From assembly GCF_003953935.1 (NCBI RefSeq), contig NZ_RXLQ01000017.1:70030-134029 (forward strand): DNA of 64,000 nt. The letters run 5' to 3'. Below, piece after piece: positions 25,084 through 33,927 of this stretch. The notes under the pieces were generated by a model that did no database searches, had not been told where the DNA came from, and saw only the letters and a program-made list of their open reading frames with translations. Numbering within the stretch: position 1 is the first letter of the stretch; the number at the start of each line of letters is the position of its first letter. The stretch comes from Massilia atriviolacea (GTDB lineage Bacteria; Pseudomonadota; Gammaproteobacteria; Burkholderiales; Burkholderiaceae_D). Position numbers and translations under genes: made by a program.

Positions 25084-26786
25084 GGGCTACCATAGTGAGC
25101 GGCAATCGGCAATTGACGGCCGCTGCCAAAGGCGCGCGAACGCACCCGGATGATCGGAGGCGCCTGGCGCCGCTTGTATTCGTTACGCGCCACCATGCCG
25201 TGGATGCGCTTGACCAGCGCCGCGCCGCCGGCGTCGGCCGCCAGGCCGGCGACGAAGCGTTCGGCCAGCGCCGCTTCGGCCGGCGGCAGGCGGCGCCCTT
25301 CGATGTGCCACTTGAGGATCTCGTCGAGCACCGCGTATTCGGGCAGGCTGTCGGTGTCGCGCTGGCCCGGCGCCAGTTCGGCCGATGGCGGCTTGCTCAG
25401 CACCGCGTCGGGAATCAGCGCGCGCCCGGCGCGTTCGTTCATGTGGCGCGACAGGGCAAACACCTCGGTCTTGTACAGGTCGCCGATCAGGCCGAGGCCG
25501 CCGTTGGTGTCGCCGTACAAGGTGCAGTAGCCGACCGAGATTTCGCTCTTGTTGCCGGTGGTGAGCAGCAGGGCGCCGGAGGCGTTCGAATACGCCATCA
25601 GGATCGTGCCGCGCACGCGCGCCTGCAGGTTTTCGAGCGGGAGGCCCTGCAAGGACCGGTCGAAGGCGGTGTCGAAGCCGGCGCCGTACTGCCTGACCAG
25701 GTCCAGGATCGGGTGCGTGTACAGGGTGATGCCCAGGTTGCTGCACAGCGCGACCGAATCGCTGATCGAGCCTTCGCTCGAAAACGCCGACGGCATGGTC
25801 ACCGCGATGACGTTCTCCGGCCCCAGCGCGTCGACCGCCAGCGCCAGCGTCAGGGCCGAATCGATGCCGCCCGAGCAGCCGACCACCACTTTGCCGAAGC
25901 CGCAGCGGCGCGCATAGTCCTGCAGACCGAGCACGATCTGGCGCCGCGCGAATTCGGCCACCGGCAAGCCCGCGCCGTCCGGTGCGTCCAGCGCCGCCCC
26001 ATCGGCCGCGCTGAAGCGCCCCTGCGCGAAGCCGATCACCCGGAAGTCTTCGCCGAAGCGCCGCGCTTCGAACGCCAGGCCCTGCGAGGGCGACACCGCG
26101 AACGAGGCGCCGTCGTATACCAGCTGGTCCTGCCCGCCGACCTGGTTCACGTACAGGATCGGCAGCGCGTTGTGCTGCGAGGCGGCGCGAAACAGCGTGT
26201 GGCGCAGTTCGCGCTTGCCGATGTCGGACGGACTGGCGTTGATGCTGACCACCAGGTCGGGCCGCGCCTCGCGCAGGGCGGTGAAGGGATTGACCTTGTA
26301 GTCGCGCCCTTCGTGGTTCCAGCCATCCTCGCAGATCAGGAATCCGATGCGGTGCGCGCCGACCTGCAGCACGCAGGCGCCTTCCGGACCCGGCTCGAAG
26401 TGGCGGCGGTCGTCGAACACGCCGTAGGTCGGCAGCAGCTGCTTGTAGTATTCGGCGACGATCGCGCCGTCGCGGATCGCCAGCAGGGCATTGAACAGCG
26501 GTTTGCCGGGACCGTCGTTGGCGCGCACGGCGCCGACCACCGAGACCAGTCCGGGCAGGCCGCGCGAGGCCTCCAGCACGCGTTCCAGGCCTGCCGCCAT
26601 GCGGCCGAGGAAGGCCGGCTCCTCCAGCAGGTCGCCCGGATAGTAGCCGCACAGGGCCAGTTCGGCGAACACGGCCAGGCCGGCGCCCTGCCGCGCGGCG
26701 TCTTGCATGGCCGCGATGATGGCGCCGCTGTTGCCGTCGATATCCCCGACGGTCGGGTTCAATTGGGCGATGGCGATTTTCAGCAT
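25080..26786 (-). CDS. nadE: Glutamine-dependent NAD synthetase
   Basis: A 568-residue two-domain enzyme that amidates deamido-NAD to NAD with ATP and glutamine. The N-terminal nitrilase-type glutaminase shows the catalytic triad in FAELALCGYYPGD (Glu), YYKQLLPTYGVFDD (Lys) and FLICEDGW (Cys). The C-terminal synthetase has the ATP-pyrophosphatase loop GCSGGIDSALT, then NLGITLYTHPI and the TGNKSEISVGYCTLYGDTNGG segment typical of NadE. Length fits the bacterial glutamine-dependent class. The pncB stop is 16 bases upstream and the stop overlaps nadM, so it is central to the operon. Confidence 0.95.
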   Translation of the reverse strand: MLKIAIAQLNPTVGDIDGNSGAIIAAMQDAARQGAGLAVFAELALCGYYPGDLLEEPAFLGRMAAGLERVLEASRGLPGLVSVVGAVRANDGPGKPLFNALLAIRDGAIVAEYYKQLLPTYGVFDDRRHFEPGPEGACVLQVGAHRIGFLICEDGWNHEGRDYKVNPFTALREARPDLVVSINASPSDIGKRELRHTLFRAASQHNALPILYVNQVGGQDQLVYDGASFAVSPSQGLAFEARRFGEDFRVIGFAQGRFSAADGAALDAPDGAGLPVAEFARRQIVLGLQDYARRCGFGKVVVGCSGGIDSALTLALAVDALGPENVIAVTMPSAFSSEGSISDSVALCSNLGITLYTHPILDLVRQYGAGFDTAFDRSLQGLPLENLQARVRGTILMAYSNASGALLLTTGNKSEISVGYCTLYGDTNGGLGLIGDLYKTEVFALSRHMNERAGRALIPDAVLSKPPSAELAPGQRDTDSLPEYAVLDEILKWHIEGRRLPPAEAALAERFVAGLAADAGGAALVKRIHGMVARNEYKRRQAPPIIRVRSRAFGSGRQLPIAAHYGSP

Positions 26787-26802
26787 CGGATGCTCTCGGT
26801 TC

Positions 26803-27993
26803 TCAGGCAGAAGGGTGATTGAAGACCTGGCGCAGGTAGGCCAGGAAGGTCTCGTCCTTGCACAGCGTCTTGCCCTGGGAGTCGGACAGCTTGGCCACCG
26901 GCTGGCCGTTGCAGCTCATCAGCTTCATCACGATATTGAGCGGCGTGATGCCGACATCGTTCGACAGGTTGGTGCCGATGCCGAAGCCGGTCATGGTGCG
27001 GTCGGCAAAATGGCGGTACAGCGAAAAGGCGGTCGGCAGATCGAGGCCGTCCGAAAACACCAGGCGCCGCGTATGCGCATCGAGGCGCAGTCTGGCGTAG
27101 TGCGCGAGCGCCTTTTCGCCCCACACCACCGGATCGCCCGAATCGTGGCGCAGGCCGTCGAACAGCTTGGCGAAATACAGGTCGAAGTCGCCCAAAAACG
27201 CATCCATGCCCACCACGTCGGTCAGCGCGGTACCGAGGTCGCCGCGATACTCCTGCACCCAGTCTTCCAGCGCCGCCTTCTGGAAGTCGCGCAGGCGCAC
27301 GCCGAACGACTGGAAGCTTTGCAGGTATTCGTGGGCCATGGTCCCGATCGGCACCAGCTTGTACTTCATGGCGAAGTACACATTCGAGGTGCCCTTGAAG
27401 TAGGTGGGCACTTCGCGCGCCAGGGTGGCGACGACTTCCTCGTGCCAGGCGCCGGAAAAGCGGCGCCGCACGCCGAAGTCGAAGAATTCGAACGGGTGGC
27501 GCCTGGCCGGCTCGCTGGCCAGCTCGCGCAGCAGGGCGATCTTCGCCTGCAGGCGCTTGCGGCCTTCGGCCAGCGCGGCGTCCTGGTCGAAGCGGCGGAA
27601 ATACAGCTCGTTGACGATGTACAGGACGTAGATTTCGAAGCCCATCACGTGCACCTGCGGCCCGCTGGCGCGGATCTGCAGTTCCTCGCCGTCGGTTTCC
27701 ACGCTCAAAAAGTGGCGCTGGAAGCGGAACACGGTCAGGAAATCGGCAAAGTCGCTCTTGATGAAGCGCAGGCCGCGCAGGTAGGCGATTTCTTCGGGCT
27801 TGAACGAGAGCGCGCACAGATGATCGAGCTCGCGCTCGACGTCGGCCTTCAGTTCGGCCAGCGGATAGGCCGGCACATTGCGGCAGGTGAAGGCGTATTC
27901 GGCCTGGGCGGCCGGGTGACGGTGCAACAGTGCCTGCCACATCGTGAATTTATACAGGTCGGTTTCGAGCAGGCTATGAACAATCGGTGTCAT
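26803..27993 (-). CDS. pncB: Nicotinate phosphoribosyltransferase
   Basis: A 396-residue PncB that converts nicotinate and PRPP to nicotinate mononucleotide, usually with ATP hydrolysis. Signature segments: [15 protein letters not shown] at the start, [65 protein letters not shown] and [15 protein letters not shown] (the His of the phosphorylated loop), [16 protein letters not shown] and [18 protein letters not shown] 27993 is preferred to a TTG further up. No strong ribosome site is visible, so translation may depend on coupling to pncA, whose stop is 38 bases upstream. Confidence 0.95.
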   Translation of the reverse strand: MTPIVHSLLETDLYKFTMWQALLHRHPAAQAEYAFTCRNVPAYPLAELKADVERELDHLCALSFKPEEIAYLRGLRFIKSDFADFLTVFRFQRHFLSVETDGEELQIRASGPQVHVMGFEIYVLYIVNELYFRRFDQDAALAEGRKRLQAKIALLRELASEPARRHPFEFFDFGVRRRFSGAWHEEVVATLAREVPTYFKGTSNVYFAMKYKLVPIGTMAHEYLQSFQSFGVRLRDFQKAALEDWVQEYRGDLGTALTDVVGMDAFLGDFDLYFAKLFDGLRHDSGDPVVWGEKALAHYARLRLDAHTRRLVFSDGLDLPTAFSLYRHFADRTMTGFGIGTNLSNDVGITPLNIVMKLMSCNGQPVAKLSDSQGKTLCKDETFLAYLRQVFNHPSA

Positions 27994-28031
27994 ATGGTTC
28001 GCGTCGGCGCGCGTCAAAAGAGGAATAAAGG

Positions 28032-28901
28032 TTAGCGGCGCGCGTTGGCAAGCAGCTCCGGCACGATATCGGCCGCCTGCGCAATCTGCAGGCCGCGCGC
28101 GCGCATGTCGCGCACAAAATCGTCGTACTGGGCGCCGAAACCGCTCACGGGGCTCATGCAGTCGGTCAGCAGCACCAGCTGCGACAACTGCCGCGGATCC
28201 CAGTTGGCGACGATATGCTCGGTGGTGGCGCGCACGCAGTGGCTGCCCGCTTCACCGCTGATATACACCTGGTCGGCGCCGCGCAGCAGCGCCAGGAAGG
28301 CCTGGTTGACCTGGGTGCTGTCGTCGCCGGCGTCCGGCACCTCGGCCTGCACCGCCGAATAGTGCTCGGTCCACGGATTGCTGCCCTTGCTGATTTTATT
28401 GACCATCCCCAGGGCGCTGTCTTCCCACGCGTTGTAGGCGGCGCGCAGGTCGGCGTGCACGTTGTGGCCCCAGGAGCCGATCTCGCAATGCACCGGCCAG
28501 GCCATCAGGGTGTAGCGGCCGGCCGCCTCCAGCGCATCGAGGTAGGCCAGCACGCGCGGCAGCGCACTGGCCTTGCGCGGCAGGTATGTACCCTGGCGCA
28601 CGTCAAGCGACGTGATCTGGGTGAACGGCGCGATCGGGCCCTGCCCCGCATCCATCCAGAACGCGCTGTGCGCCACGTCGAAGCGGTGGTGCGAATCGAG
28701 CGTGATGCTGATCGCCGACAGCCCATCCTGGCCGCGCCGGACCAGCTCGGCCAGGCGCAGCATGTCGGCGTGGGCCCCGGGGACCGGCAGCGCCGGCGCC
28801 TGGGCGGCGTTGTCGCCCACCGGCGGCGGCAGATAGGCGGCCGGCAGATCGCAGAAATCGTTTTGCGGATCGATCACGAGCAGGTGCAGATTGCGTTTCA
28901 T
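28032..28901 (-). CDS. pncA: Nicotinamidase-type cysteine hydrolase
   Basis: A 289-residue isochorismatase-fold hydrolase, first gene of the NAD salvage operon. [12 protein letters not shown] gives the catalytic Asp near residue 11, [12 protein letters not shown] the catalytic Cys, and [12 protein letters not shown] part of the metal site (D/H). In the operon with pncB the likely reaction is nicotinamide to nicotinate. It is longer than typical PncA (about 210), with extra loops around [16 protein letters not shown] and [19 protein letters not shown] 8 bases upstream of the ATG. The promoter is TTGCAA-17-TATGCT, overlapping the palindrome that probably binds NrtR. Confidence 0.88.
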   Translation of the reverse strand: MKRNLHLLVIDPQNDFCDLPAAYLPPPVGDNAAQAPALPVPGAHADMLRLAELVRRGQDGLSAISITLDSHHRFDVAHSAFWMDAGQGPIAPFTQITSLDVRQGTYLPRKASALPRVLAYLDALEAAGRYTLMAWPVHCEIGSWGHNVHADLRAAYNAWEDSALGMVNKISKGSNPWTEHYSAVQAEVPDAGDDSTQVNQAFLALLRGADQVYISGEAGSHCVRATTEHIVANWDPRQLSQLVLLTDCMSPVSGFGAQYDDFVRDMRARGLQIAQAADIVPELLANARR

Positions 28902-28930
28902 TTGCGTGTCCTTGTGAGTACAGTACGACA

Positions 28931-28975
28931 AGCATAAGCTACTTAATTTACTTTTGCAACTAACTATGCAATAAT
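28931..28975. promoter_or_regulatory. Divergent pncA/nrtR promoters with palindromic operator candidate
   Basis: Minus strand: TTGCAA (complement of 28954-28959), 17 bases, TATGCT (complement of 28931-28936) for pncA. Plus strand: TTTACT (28947-28952), 17 bases, AATAAT (28970-28975) for nrtR. A dyad TTGCA-N8-TGCAA (28954-28971) covers the pncA -35 and the nrtR spacer, and a second imperfect dyad TTAnTTnnnnAAnTAA (28948-28963) overlaps it. NrtR proteins are known to bind palindromes in NAD gene promoters and are released by ADP-ribose; which dyad is bound here is inference. A separate CTTGT...ACAAG dyad lies closer to pncA. Confidence 0.6.
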
Positions 28976-29018
28976 TTGTTCCGCCGCAGGCTTGCCTGAC
29001 CAGATGAAGGAGAATCCG

Positions 29019-29729
29019 ATGTCCGCAAACGTAGTTGAACCAACCCCGGCTGGTGTACAGCGCATGAGCGCGGTGATCTGCACGGTCGACGTCGTGCTGC
29101 TCACCCTGCTGGGCGAGGAGCTGGCGGCGGTTTTGCTGCGGCGCGAACATGCGCCCTTCGCGGGCGAGCTGGCGATTCCGGGTGGCTATGTGCACCCGGA
29201 AGACGACCTCAGCGCATACGACGCGGCCATGCGCGTCATCAAGGACAAGACCGGCATCGTCGCGCCCTACCTGGAGCAACTGGCCACGTTCTCGGGGGCC
29301 GGACGCGATCCGCGCGGCTGGTCGGTGTCGGTCGCGCATTACGCGCTGGTGCCGCACGACCTGCTGGCCTCCCGTAAAGACGAGGCCGTCCATATCGTGC
29401 CGCTATCGCAACTGGGCCCGCTGCCGTTCGACCATCAGGCGATCATCGCCACCGCACTCGAACGCCTGCGCAACAAGAGCCAGTATTCCTCCCTGCCCTG
29501 CTTCCTGGCCGGCGACACCTTTACCCTGCCGCAACTGCAGCGCATGTATGAACTGCTGCTGGGCGAGCCCCTGAACAAGGTGAGTTTTCGCCGTAAGATG
29601 AGCGAGATGGCGATGCTCGACCCGGTCGACGGCCAGTTCGAGGCGGGCGGCGCCCATCGCCCGGCCCAGCTGTACCGCCTGAAGGCCGCCGTCAAAAAAA
29701 CGCTCACCGTGCTGGAACGTGGCCTGTGA
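29019..29729 (+). CDS. nrtR: NrtR, Nudix-type transcriptional regulator of NAD metabolism
   Basis: A 236-residue regulator: an N-terminal Nudix-fold domain (about 15-145; CTVDVVLLTLLGEELAAVLLRRE, IPGGYVHPEDD) and a C-terminal winged helix (about 155-235; LQRMYELLLGEPLNKVSFRRKMSEM, then a late RPAQLYRL). The Nudix box is degraded (AMRVIKDKTGIV instead of REUxEE), so it senses ADP-ribose rather than hydrolysing it, as in known NrtR. AAGGAG 7 bases before ATG 29019 fixes the start. It is divergent from the NAD salvage operon, which it most probably represses together with itself. Confidence 0.93.
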   Translation: MSANVVEPTPAGVQRMSAVICTVDVVLLTLLGEELAAVLLRREHAPFAGELAIPGGYVHPEDDLSAYDAAMRVIKDKTGIVAPYLEQLATFSGAGRDPRGWSVSVAHYALVPHDLLASRKDEAVHIVPLSQLGPLPFDHQAIIATALERLRNKSQYSSLPCFLAGDTFTLPQLQRMYELLLGEPLNKVSFRRKMSEMAMLDPVDGQFEAGGAHRPAQLYRLKAAVKKTLTVLERGL

Positions 29730-29783
29730 ACCGTTTCCACCCGCCCTGTTTGCGTTTTATGCAACAGGCATTGCCAACTTATC

Positions 29784-29814
29784 TTGCCATCCTTGCATTG
29801 CGCTCACGTATAAT
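29784..29814 (+). promoter_or_regulatory. Possible promoter of kptA
   Basis: A perfect TATAAT (29809-29814) about 50 bases before the kptA start. The best -35 is TTGCCA (29784-29789) at 19 bases, longer than ideal. An imperfect hairpin (CCTGTTTGC and GCAACAGG) lies just upstream, after the nrtR stop. Confidence 0.45.
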
Positions 29815-29862
29815 AACGCCGCTTAAACAACCATAAAAATAGAAAAGACCATCGATAAATTG

Positions 29863-30414
29863 ATGAAAGACTCCAAACACATCGTCACCGTCAGTAAATT
29901 CCTGTCCCTGATCCTCCGCCACAGCCCCGCCACCATCAAGCTCAAGCTCGACGACAACGGCTGGGCCGACATCGACGAACTGCTCGCCGGCGCAGCCAGC
30001 CATGGCAAGCCATTCAACCGCAAACTGCTGGAACAAGTGGTTGCCGACAACGATAAAAAACGCTTCACCATCAGCGACGACGGCAAGCGCATCCGCGCCA
30101 ACCAGGGCCATTCGGTCAAAGGCGTCGATCTCGAACTGCCCCCGGTAACGCCGCCCGAGGTGCTGTACCACGGCACCGCCTCGCGCTTTGCCGCCTCGAT
30201 CCGCGACAAGGGCCTGATTCCGGGCAGCCGCCACCATGTCCACCTGTCGGCCGATAGCGCCACCGCCGTCAACGTCGGCCAGCGCCACGGCGTGCCGGTG
30301 GTGCTGGCCGTCCAGGCGCGCGCCCTGCATGAGCAAGGCCAGCCGTTTTATCTTTCCGCCAACGGTGTGTGGCTGACCGGGCCGGTCGACAAGCGGTTTA
30401 TCGCCTTCCCTTGA
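29863..30414 (+). CDS. kptA: RNA 2'-phosphotransferase KptA/Tpt1
   Basis: A 183-residue Tpt1/KptA enzyme that removes an internal 2'-phosphate from RNA by transferring it to NAD, releasing nicotinamide and ADP-ribose 1'',2''-cyclic phosphate. Conserved parts: the N-terminal [31 protein letters not shown], then [33 protein letters not shown] and VDKRFIAFP. Most bacteria lack yeast-type tRNA splicing, so its physiological role is open. Being next to nrtR and the NAD operon suits an enzyme that consumes NAD and makes ADP-ribose-type products. The ATG lies directly after a TTG; no good ribosome site is visible. Confidence 0.93.
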   Translation: MKDSKHIVTVSKFLSLILRHSPATIKLKLDDNGWADIDELLAGAASHGKPFNRKLLEQVVADNDKKRFTISDDGKRIRANQGHSVKGVDLELPPVTPPEVLYHGTASRFAASIRDKGLIPGSRHHVHLSADSATAVNVGQRHGVPVVLAVQARALHEQGQPFYLSANGVWLTGPVDKRFIAFP

Positions 30415-30733
30415 TTTTTCTCTGCGGCAACTGATCGCCCGCATCCGAGAATGGGCAGGGCGTGCTTGAATGTGCTGTGTGAAACAACAGACAAGCATTC
30501 TTTGGATAAATATTTGATTCCAGTTCGCATGGGCTAAGGTAGAATGGCCGCTCTATTATTGAATGACCGCGCGCATCCAGCCAGCCCTGGCCACGTCGCC
30601 TTGCGCAGCCGCGACGAGGTGAATGCAGGCGCCAGAGTGCGATTCAATCCACCCGTCATGCCGACGTGCGGACCCCTGCATTGCCCCGGGCCCGCGCGCC
30701 CCAGGATTCTTTTCGAACGCGACCTCCTCCGCC
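30415..30733. other. Intergenic region before the diguanylate cyclase gene
   Basis: 319 bases with no supported gene. A TAGAAT (30540-30545) follows TTGATT (30514-30519) at a long 20-base spacing and could be the promoter of the cyclase gene. Open frames here lack ribosome sites and have no coding character. Confidence 0.4.
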
Positions 30734-32326
30734 ATGAAAGCTGAAAAGCAGTTATCGCCAGTTACGGAACTCGACGGCAAAAAGCGCCCGCTGATCGCCA
30801 TTGCCGCCTCGTTCCTGTTTGTCGTCTGCATTTCGCTGGTGGCGGTGCAGGGCTGGAGCATCTATAGCGCGCGCGAAACCCAGCTGGCGCAGAGCGCCGC
30901 CTCGACCGCCAACATGGCGCGTGCCCTGGCCGACCATGCGGACAGCACCATCGAACTGGTCGACACCATCCTGGCCGGCGTGGTCGAAAGCGTCGAGCAT
31001 GACGGCATTACCCACTACGGCGAGCGCCTGCACCTGCACCTGATCGACCATGTCAGCCGCACGCCTTCGCTGCAGGGCATGTATATCTACGATGCCAAGG
31101 GTAACTGGGCGTTGCACTCCCTGCGCGACCCGGTGCCGGTGTTCAATAACGCCGACCGCGAATATTTTATTTATCACAAGACGCACAAGGACAAGCTGGC
31201 GCACGTCGGCGCGCCGGTGCGCAGCCGCTCCACCGATACCTGGGTGCTGCCGGTGTCGCGCCGCCTGGAAAACAAGGATGGCAGTTTTGCCGGCGTGGCG
31301 CTGGCCACGATACAACTGAGCTTTTTCCGCACCTTCTACGACAGTTTCGACATCGGTAATTACGGCACCATCACGCTTTCCACCGATACGGGCGCGCTGG
31401 TGATGCGCCGCCCTTTCCAGCAAGAGCAGATGGGCCGCTCGATCGCCACCGAACCGCTGTTCAAGCAATGGCGCGAGCGCGGCACGCTCGGCTCGGCCGC
31501 CGTCCCGGTCGACATGGACGCGGCCGAGCGCATGTACACCTACCGCAACTTGCGGCGCTATCCGCTGTTCGTGGCGGTGGGGCTGTCGACCGACGAGACG
31601 CTGGCCAACTGGTGGGCCAACGCCTACCTGTCGACGGCGTGGGTGGTGATCCTGCTGCTGATCCTGTGCTGGATGGGCTTGCGCCTGTTCCGCCAGGTGA
31701 CCTTGCGCGACGAGCTCGAAGAGCAGTTGCGCAATGCGCAATTGGCGCTGGTGACCAAGAACCGCTCGCTCAAGCTGCTGGCGCGTAACGACGGCTTGAC
31801 CGGGATCGCCAACCGGCGCCTGTTCGACGCCCGCCTCGACGCCGAATTCAACCGCGCCACGCGCGACGGCACCTCGCTGGCGCTGGTGCTGCTCGACGTC
31901 GACTTCTTCAAGAAGTACAACGATCACTACGGCCACCCGGCCGGCGACGCCTGCCTGCAATTCATCGGCCAGTGCATCCGCACCGGACGGCGCCGCGCCG
32001 GCAACCTGGCGGCGCGCGTGGGCGGCGAAGAATTCGCGATCCTGCTGCCGAATACCGACCTGTACGGCGCGATCGTGGTGGCCGAGGCGGTGCGCCGTTC
32101 GATCGTCACGGCCGGGCGCGAGCATGCGGCCAATCCGGCCGGCATCGTCACCATCAGCTGCGGCGTGCACGCGCTGGTGCCGTCCAGGGACATGGACAGC
32201 AAGCAGCTGGTCGAAGCGGCCGACAAGGCCCTGTACCTGGCCAAGTCGACCGGGCGCAACCGGGTCTGTCCGGATGCGCCGGCGGCATCGTCGCGGCGCG
32301 AACGGGCCTCGGTGCTGGGCGACTGA
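30734..32326 (+). CDS. Membrane diguanylate cyclase with Cache-type sensor
   Basis: A 530-residue cyclic-di-GMP synthase. An N-terminal membrane helix (about 15-40), a periplasmic double-Cache-like domain (about 45-285; SLQGMYIYDAKGNWALHS, FIYHKTHKDKLAHVGAPVRSRSTDTWVLPVSRRL), a second helix (about 290-315; TAWVVILLLILCWMGL), a short coiled coil and a GGDEF domain with intact GGEEF at 430-434 in ARVGGEEFAILLP. The inhibitory I-site (RxxD five residues before) is missing: RAGN is found, so product feedback is not expected. The Cache pocket should read a small extracellular ligand. Start ATG 30734 lies after CCTCCTCC without a clear ribosome site. Confidence 0.92.
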   Translation: MKAEKQLSPVTELDGKKRPLIAIAASFLFVVCISLVAVQGWSIYSARETQLAQSAASTANMARALADHADSTIELVDTILAGVVESVEHDGITHYGERLHLHLIDHVSRTPSLQGMYIYDAKGNWALHSLRDPVPVFNNADREYFIYHKTHKDKLAHVGAPVRSRSTDTWVLPVSRRLENKDGSFAGVALATIQLSFFRTFYDSFDIGNYGTITLSTDTGALVMRRPFQQEQMGRSIATEPLFKQWRERGTLGSAAVPVDMDAAERMYTYRNLRRYPLFVAVGLSTDETLANWWANAYLSTAWVVILLLILCWMGLRLFRQVTLRDELEEQLRNAQLALVTKNRSLKLLARNDGLTGIANRRLFDARLDAEFNRATRDGTSLALVLLDVDFFKKYNDHYGHPAGDACLQFIGQCIRTGRRRAGNLAARVGGEEFAILLPNTDLYGAIVVAEAVRRSIVTAGREHAANPAGIVTISCGVHALVPSRDMDSKQLVEAADKALYLAKSTGRNRVCPDAPAASSRRERASVLGD

Positions 32327-32419
32327 GCACCGGCCGCATGCAGGCAGCAATTGTCGATGCGATCGCTGTCTTGACGCGCACCTTCCCGGCCACTGCTGCA
32401 AGCGGCCGGCGTGGATAAC

Positions 32420-32935
32420 ATGGCGACGCTCCCACTCCCCACCGTACTGCCGACCCTTCACGGCCGACGCGTGCTCCTGAGGGCGATGGCCGATGACGAT
32501 GCCGCAGGCCTGCATGCCATCTACAGCGATCCGCGCGTGATGCAATTTACGGACGAACTACCGTTTCCGGACCGCCAGAGCGTCGATATCATGCTCGCCA
32601 GCGTGCGGCGACTTCTTGCCGAAGGCACATCCCTGGAGTGGGCGATTGCGTTGGCCGATACCGACGCGATCATCGGCACCTGCGGCCTCCATCACTTCGA
32701 TGCGCGTCAGGCGGAAGCGGGTGGCCTGTTACGGCATTCGGCCTGGGGCCAGGGCTACATGAGGGACGCCATGGCGCTGTTGATGAAGTATGCTGGCGAC
32801 GTGCTGTGCCTGGACCGTTTGATCGCAGACGTGGCTCTGGAGAATGAACGGGCGCAACGGATGTTCAAGAAGCTCGGGTACCGCAAAGATTCGTCCGGAA
32901 TGCTGGCAATCGCCCTGCGCCCGCGCGTCACTTGA
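32420..32935 (+). CDS. GNAT acetyltransferase, RimJ/RimL type
   Basis: A 171-residue acetyltransferase of the RimJ/RimL-like branch. It opens with LHGRRVLLRAMADDDAAGLHAIYSDPRVMQF (RRVLLR typical), has EWAIALADTDAIIGTCGLHHF, the acetyl-CoA loop HSAWGQGYMRDAM (GQGYM) and ends with DVALENERAQRMFKKLGYR, the ENxxxxxxxxxxGF/Y motif. Members acetylate N-terminal residues, antibiotics or polyamines; the target is unknown. ATG 32420 is favoured over a GTG nine bases upstream. It follows the diguanylate cyclase gene by 93 bases. Confidence 0.88.
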   Translation: MATLPLPTVLPTLHGRRVLLRAMADDDAAGLHAIYSDPRVMQFTDELPFPDRQSVDIMLASVRRLLAEGTSLEWAIALADTDAIIGTCGLHHFDARQAEAGGLLRHSAWGQGYMRDAMALLMKYAGDVLCLDRLIADVALENERAQRMFKKLGYRKDSSGMLAIALRPRVT

Positions 32936-33221
32936 CGCGGGCGGGCATACATTCCAACATGGAATAGCGGTCCGCAGCGCAGGCGAACGCGCATCCGACA
33001 GTGAGGCGGCGCATATCGCATTCCGCAGGGTGCCGTTGCTTCCAAATGTCGACCCCAACGCCCGGTAAACGGCGGCTAAAGAAGTCGCCGTTGTTTGTTA
33101 CATGTGCTGCCGACCAGGCGAGAGTCGACAATGATCGAATGCCGACGATGCCCCAAAACGGTACATCGAACTGAACGCGGATACCCACCTGGCTGAAGGC
33201 GCAATTTGTTCGGAGCATGAA
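32936..33221. other. Intergenic region before the AT-rich orphan gene
   Basis: 286 bases with no supported gene. A 101-codon minus-strand frame spans it but has no ribosome site or recognisable product. The base composition falls from GC-rich at the left to AT-rich near 33210, marking the edge of the unusual segment. Confidence 0.4.
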
Positions 33222-33743
33222 ATGAACAGCCAAAATATCTTAATTAAAATTATTCAAAATTCTCAGCGCCGACACTTCTCCAGCTTTCTTGCTCATGAAC
33301 GCAATGAACCTTTGCGCAAATTAGTTCTCCAACCGATCTTCTTTCCAGCGTCAGGTGACATTCTTCAGAGAACGATTTCGATAATGAAAGACGCGAGACT
33401 AAAAAAAGAAACGTTTTTCGCGGCAGACTATCCTTCAGTCGATGCGAGCGCCTTGTCAGCGATCAGGCGCCTGCCTGACCTGCCTTCCCTCCTGTGCTTC
33501 TTCCCCACTTATCACGCAAATGGCGAGTATATTAGTTCAGACTTACCTGTCATGGAAATACAACGAGCAGGCGCCGAACAGTGGTATCGGTCGAATCCAC
33601 TCGCAATGGATGCGCTATCGCTTTTTTTCTGCATCTCACCGAATTTTTCGTGTGGCATGATCATGGACGTCTGTGCGGGTGATCCCCTGACCTCCGGCTC
33701 AGACGATCCCATTTATGACATTTACAGTTGGAATTTTGAGTAA
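33222..33743 (+). CDS. AT-rich orphan protein of unknown function
   Basis: A 173-residue protein with a composition unlike its neighbours: many A/T-ending codons and stretches such as the first 40 codons rich in Ile, Asn and Lys. GGAG lies 6 bases before the ATG, a good site. Seen features: basic N-terminus (IIQNSQRRHFSSF), LVLQPIFFPASGDI, a Cys-containing LLCFFPTYHANG, the aromatic EQWYRSN segment, and an acidic C-terminus (SGSDDPIYDIYSWNFE). No signal peptide or membrane helix. I do not recognise the family; size and acidity would suit an immunity or antitoxin-like protein, but no toxin is adjacent. Probable lateral gain. Confidence 0.6.
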   Translation: MNSQNILIKIIQNSQRRHFSSFLAHERNEPLRKLVLQPIFFPASGDILQRTISIMKDARLKKETFFAADYPSVDASALSAIRRLPDLPSLLCFFPTYHANGEYISSDLPVMEIQRAGAEQWYRSNPLAMDALSLFFCISPNFSCGMIMDVCAGDPLTSGSDDPIYDIYSWNFE

Positions 33744-33777
33744 GGTCGACGCTCCGCACTCGTCTCTGAATACGTCA

Positions 33778-33804
33778 CTCGACCGGCGCTTGGGAACGGT
33801 CGAG
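33778..33804. terminator. Stem-loop after the orphan gene
   Basis: Perfect 8-bp arms CTCGACCG and CGGTCGAG with an 11-base loop, 34 bases after the orphan stop and before the convergent ribB stop. No T-run follows, so it is only a terminator-like structure. Confidence 0.4.
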
Positions 33805-33927
33805 AGACAGCTTTCTTGAAGTGGAGAATAGCAGGTGTCGGGCGTTGCTTGGCGGTGGCGATATACGAGCTCTTCCGTCACGACACTGTGAGCGTGTACG
33901 AACTTACCTCAACCGCAACGGCCCGAT

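Noticed and set aside
32928-33233. 101-codon minus-strand frame in the gap before the orphan gene
   Set aside because: No ribosome site, no family and odd composition; the gap is better left as non-coding.
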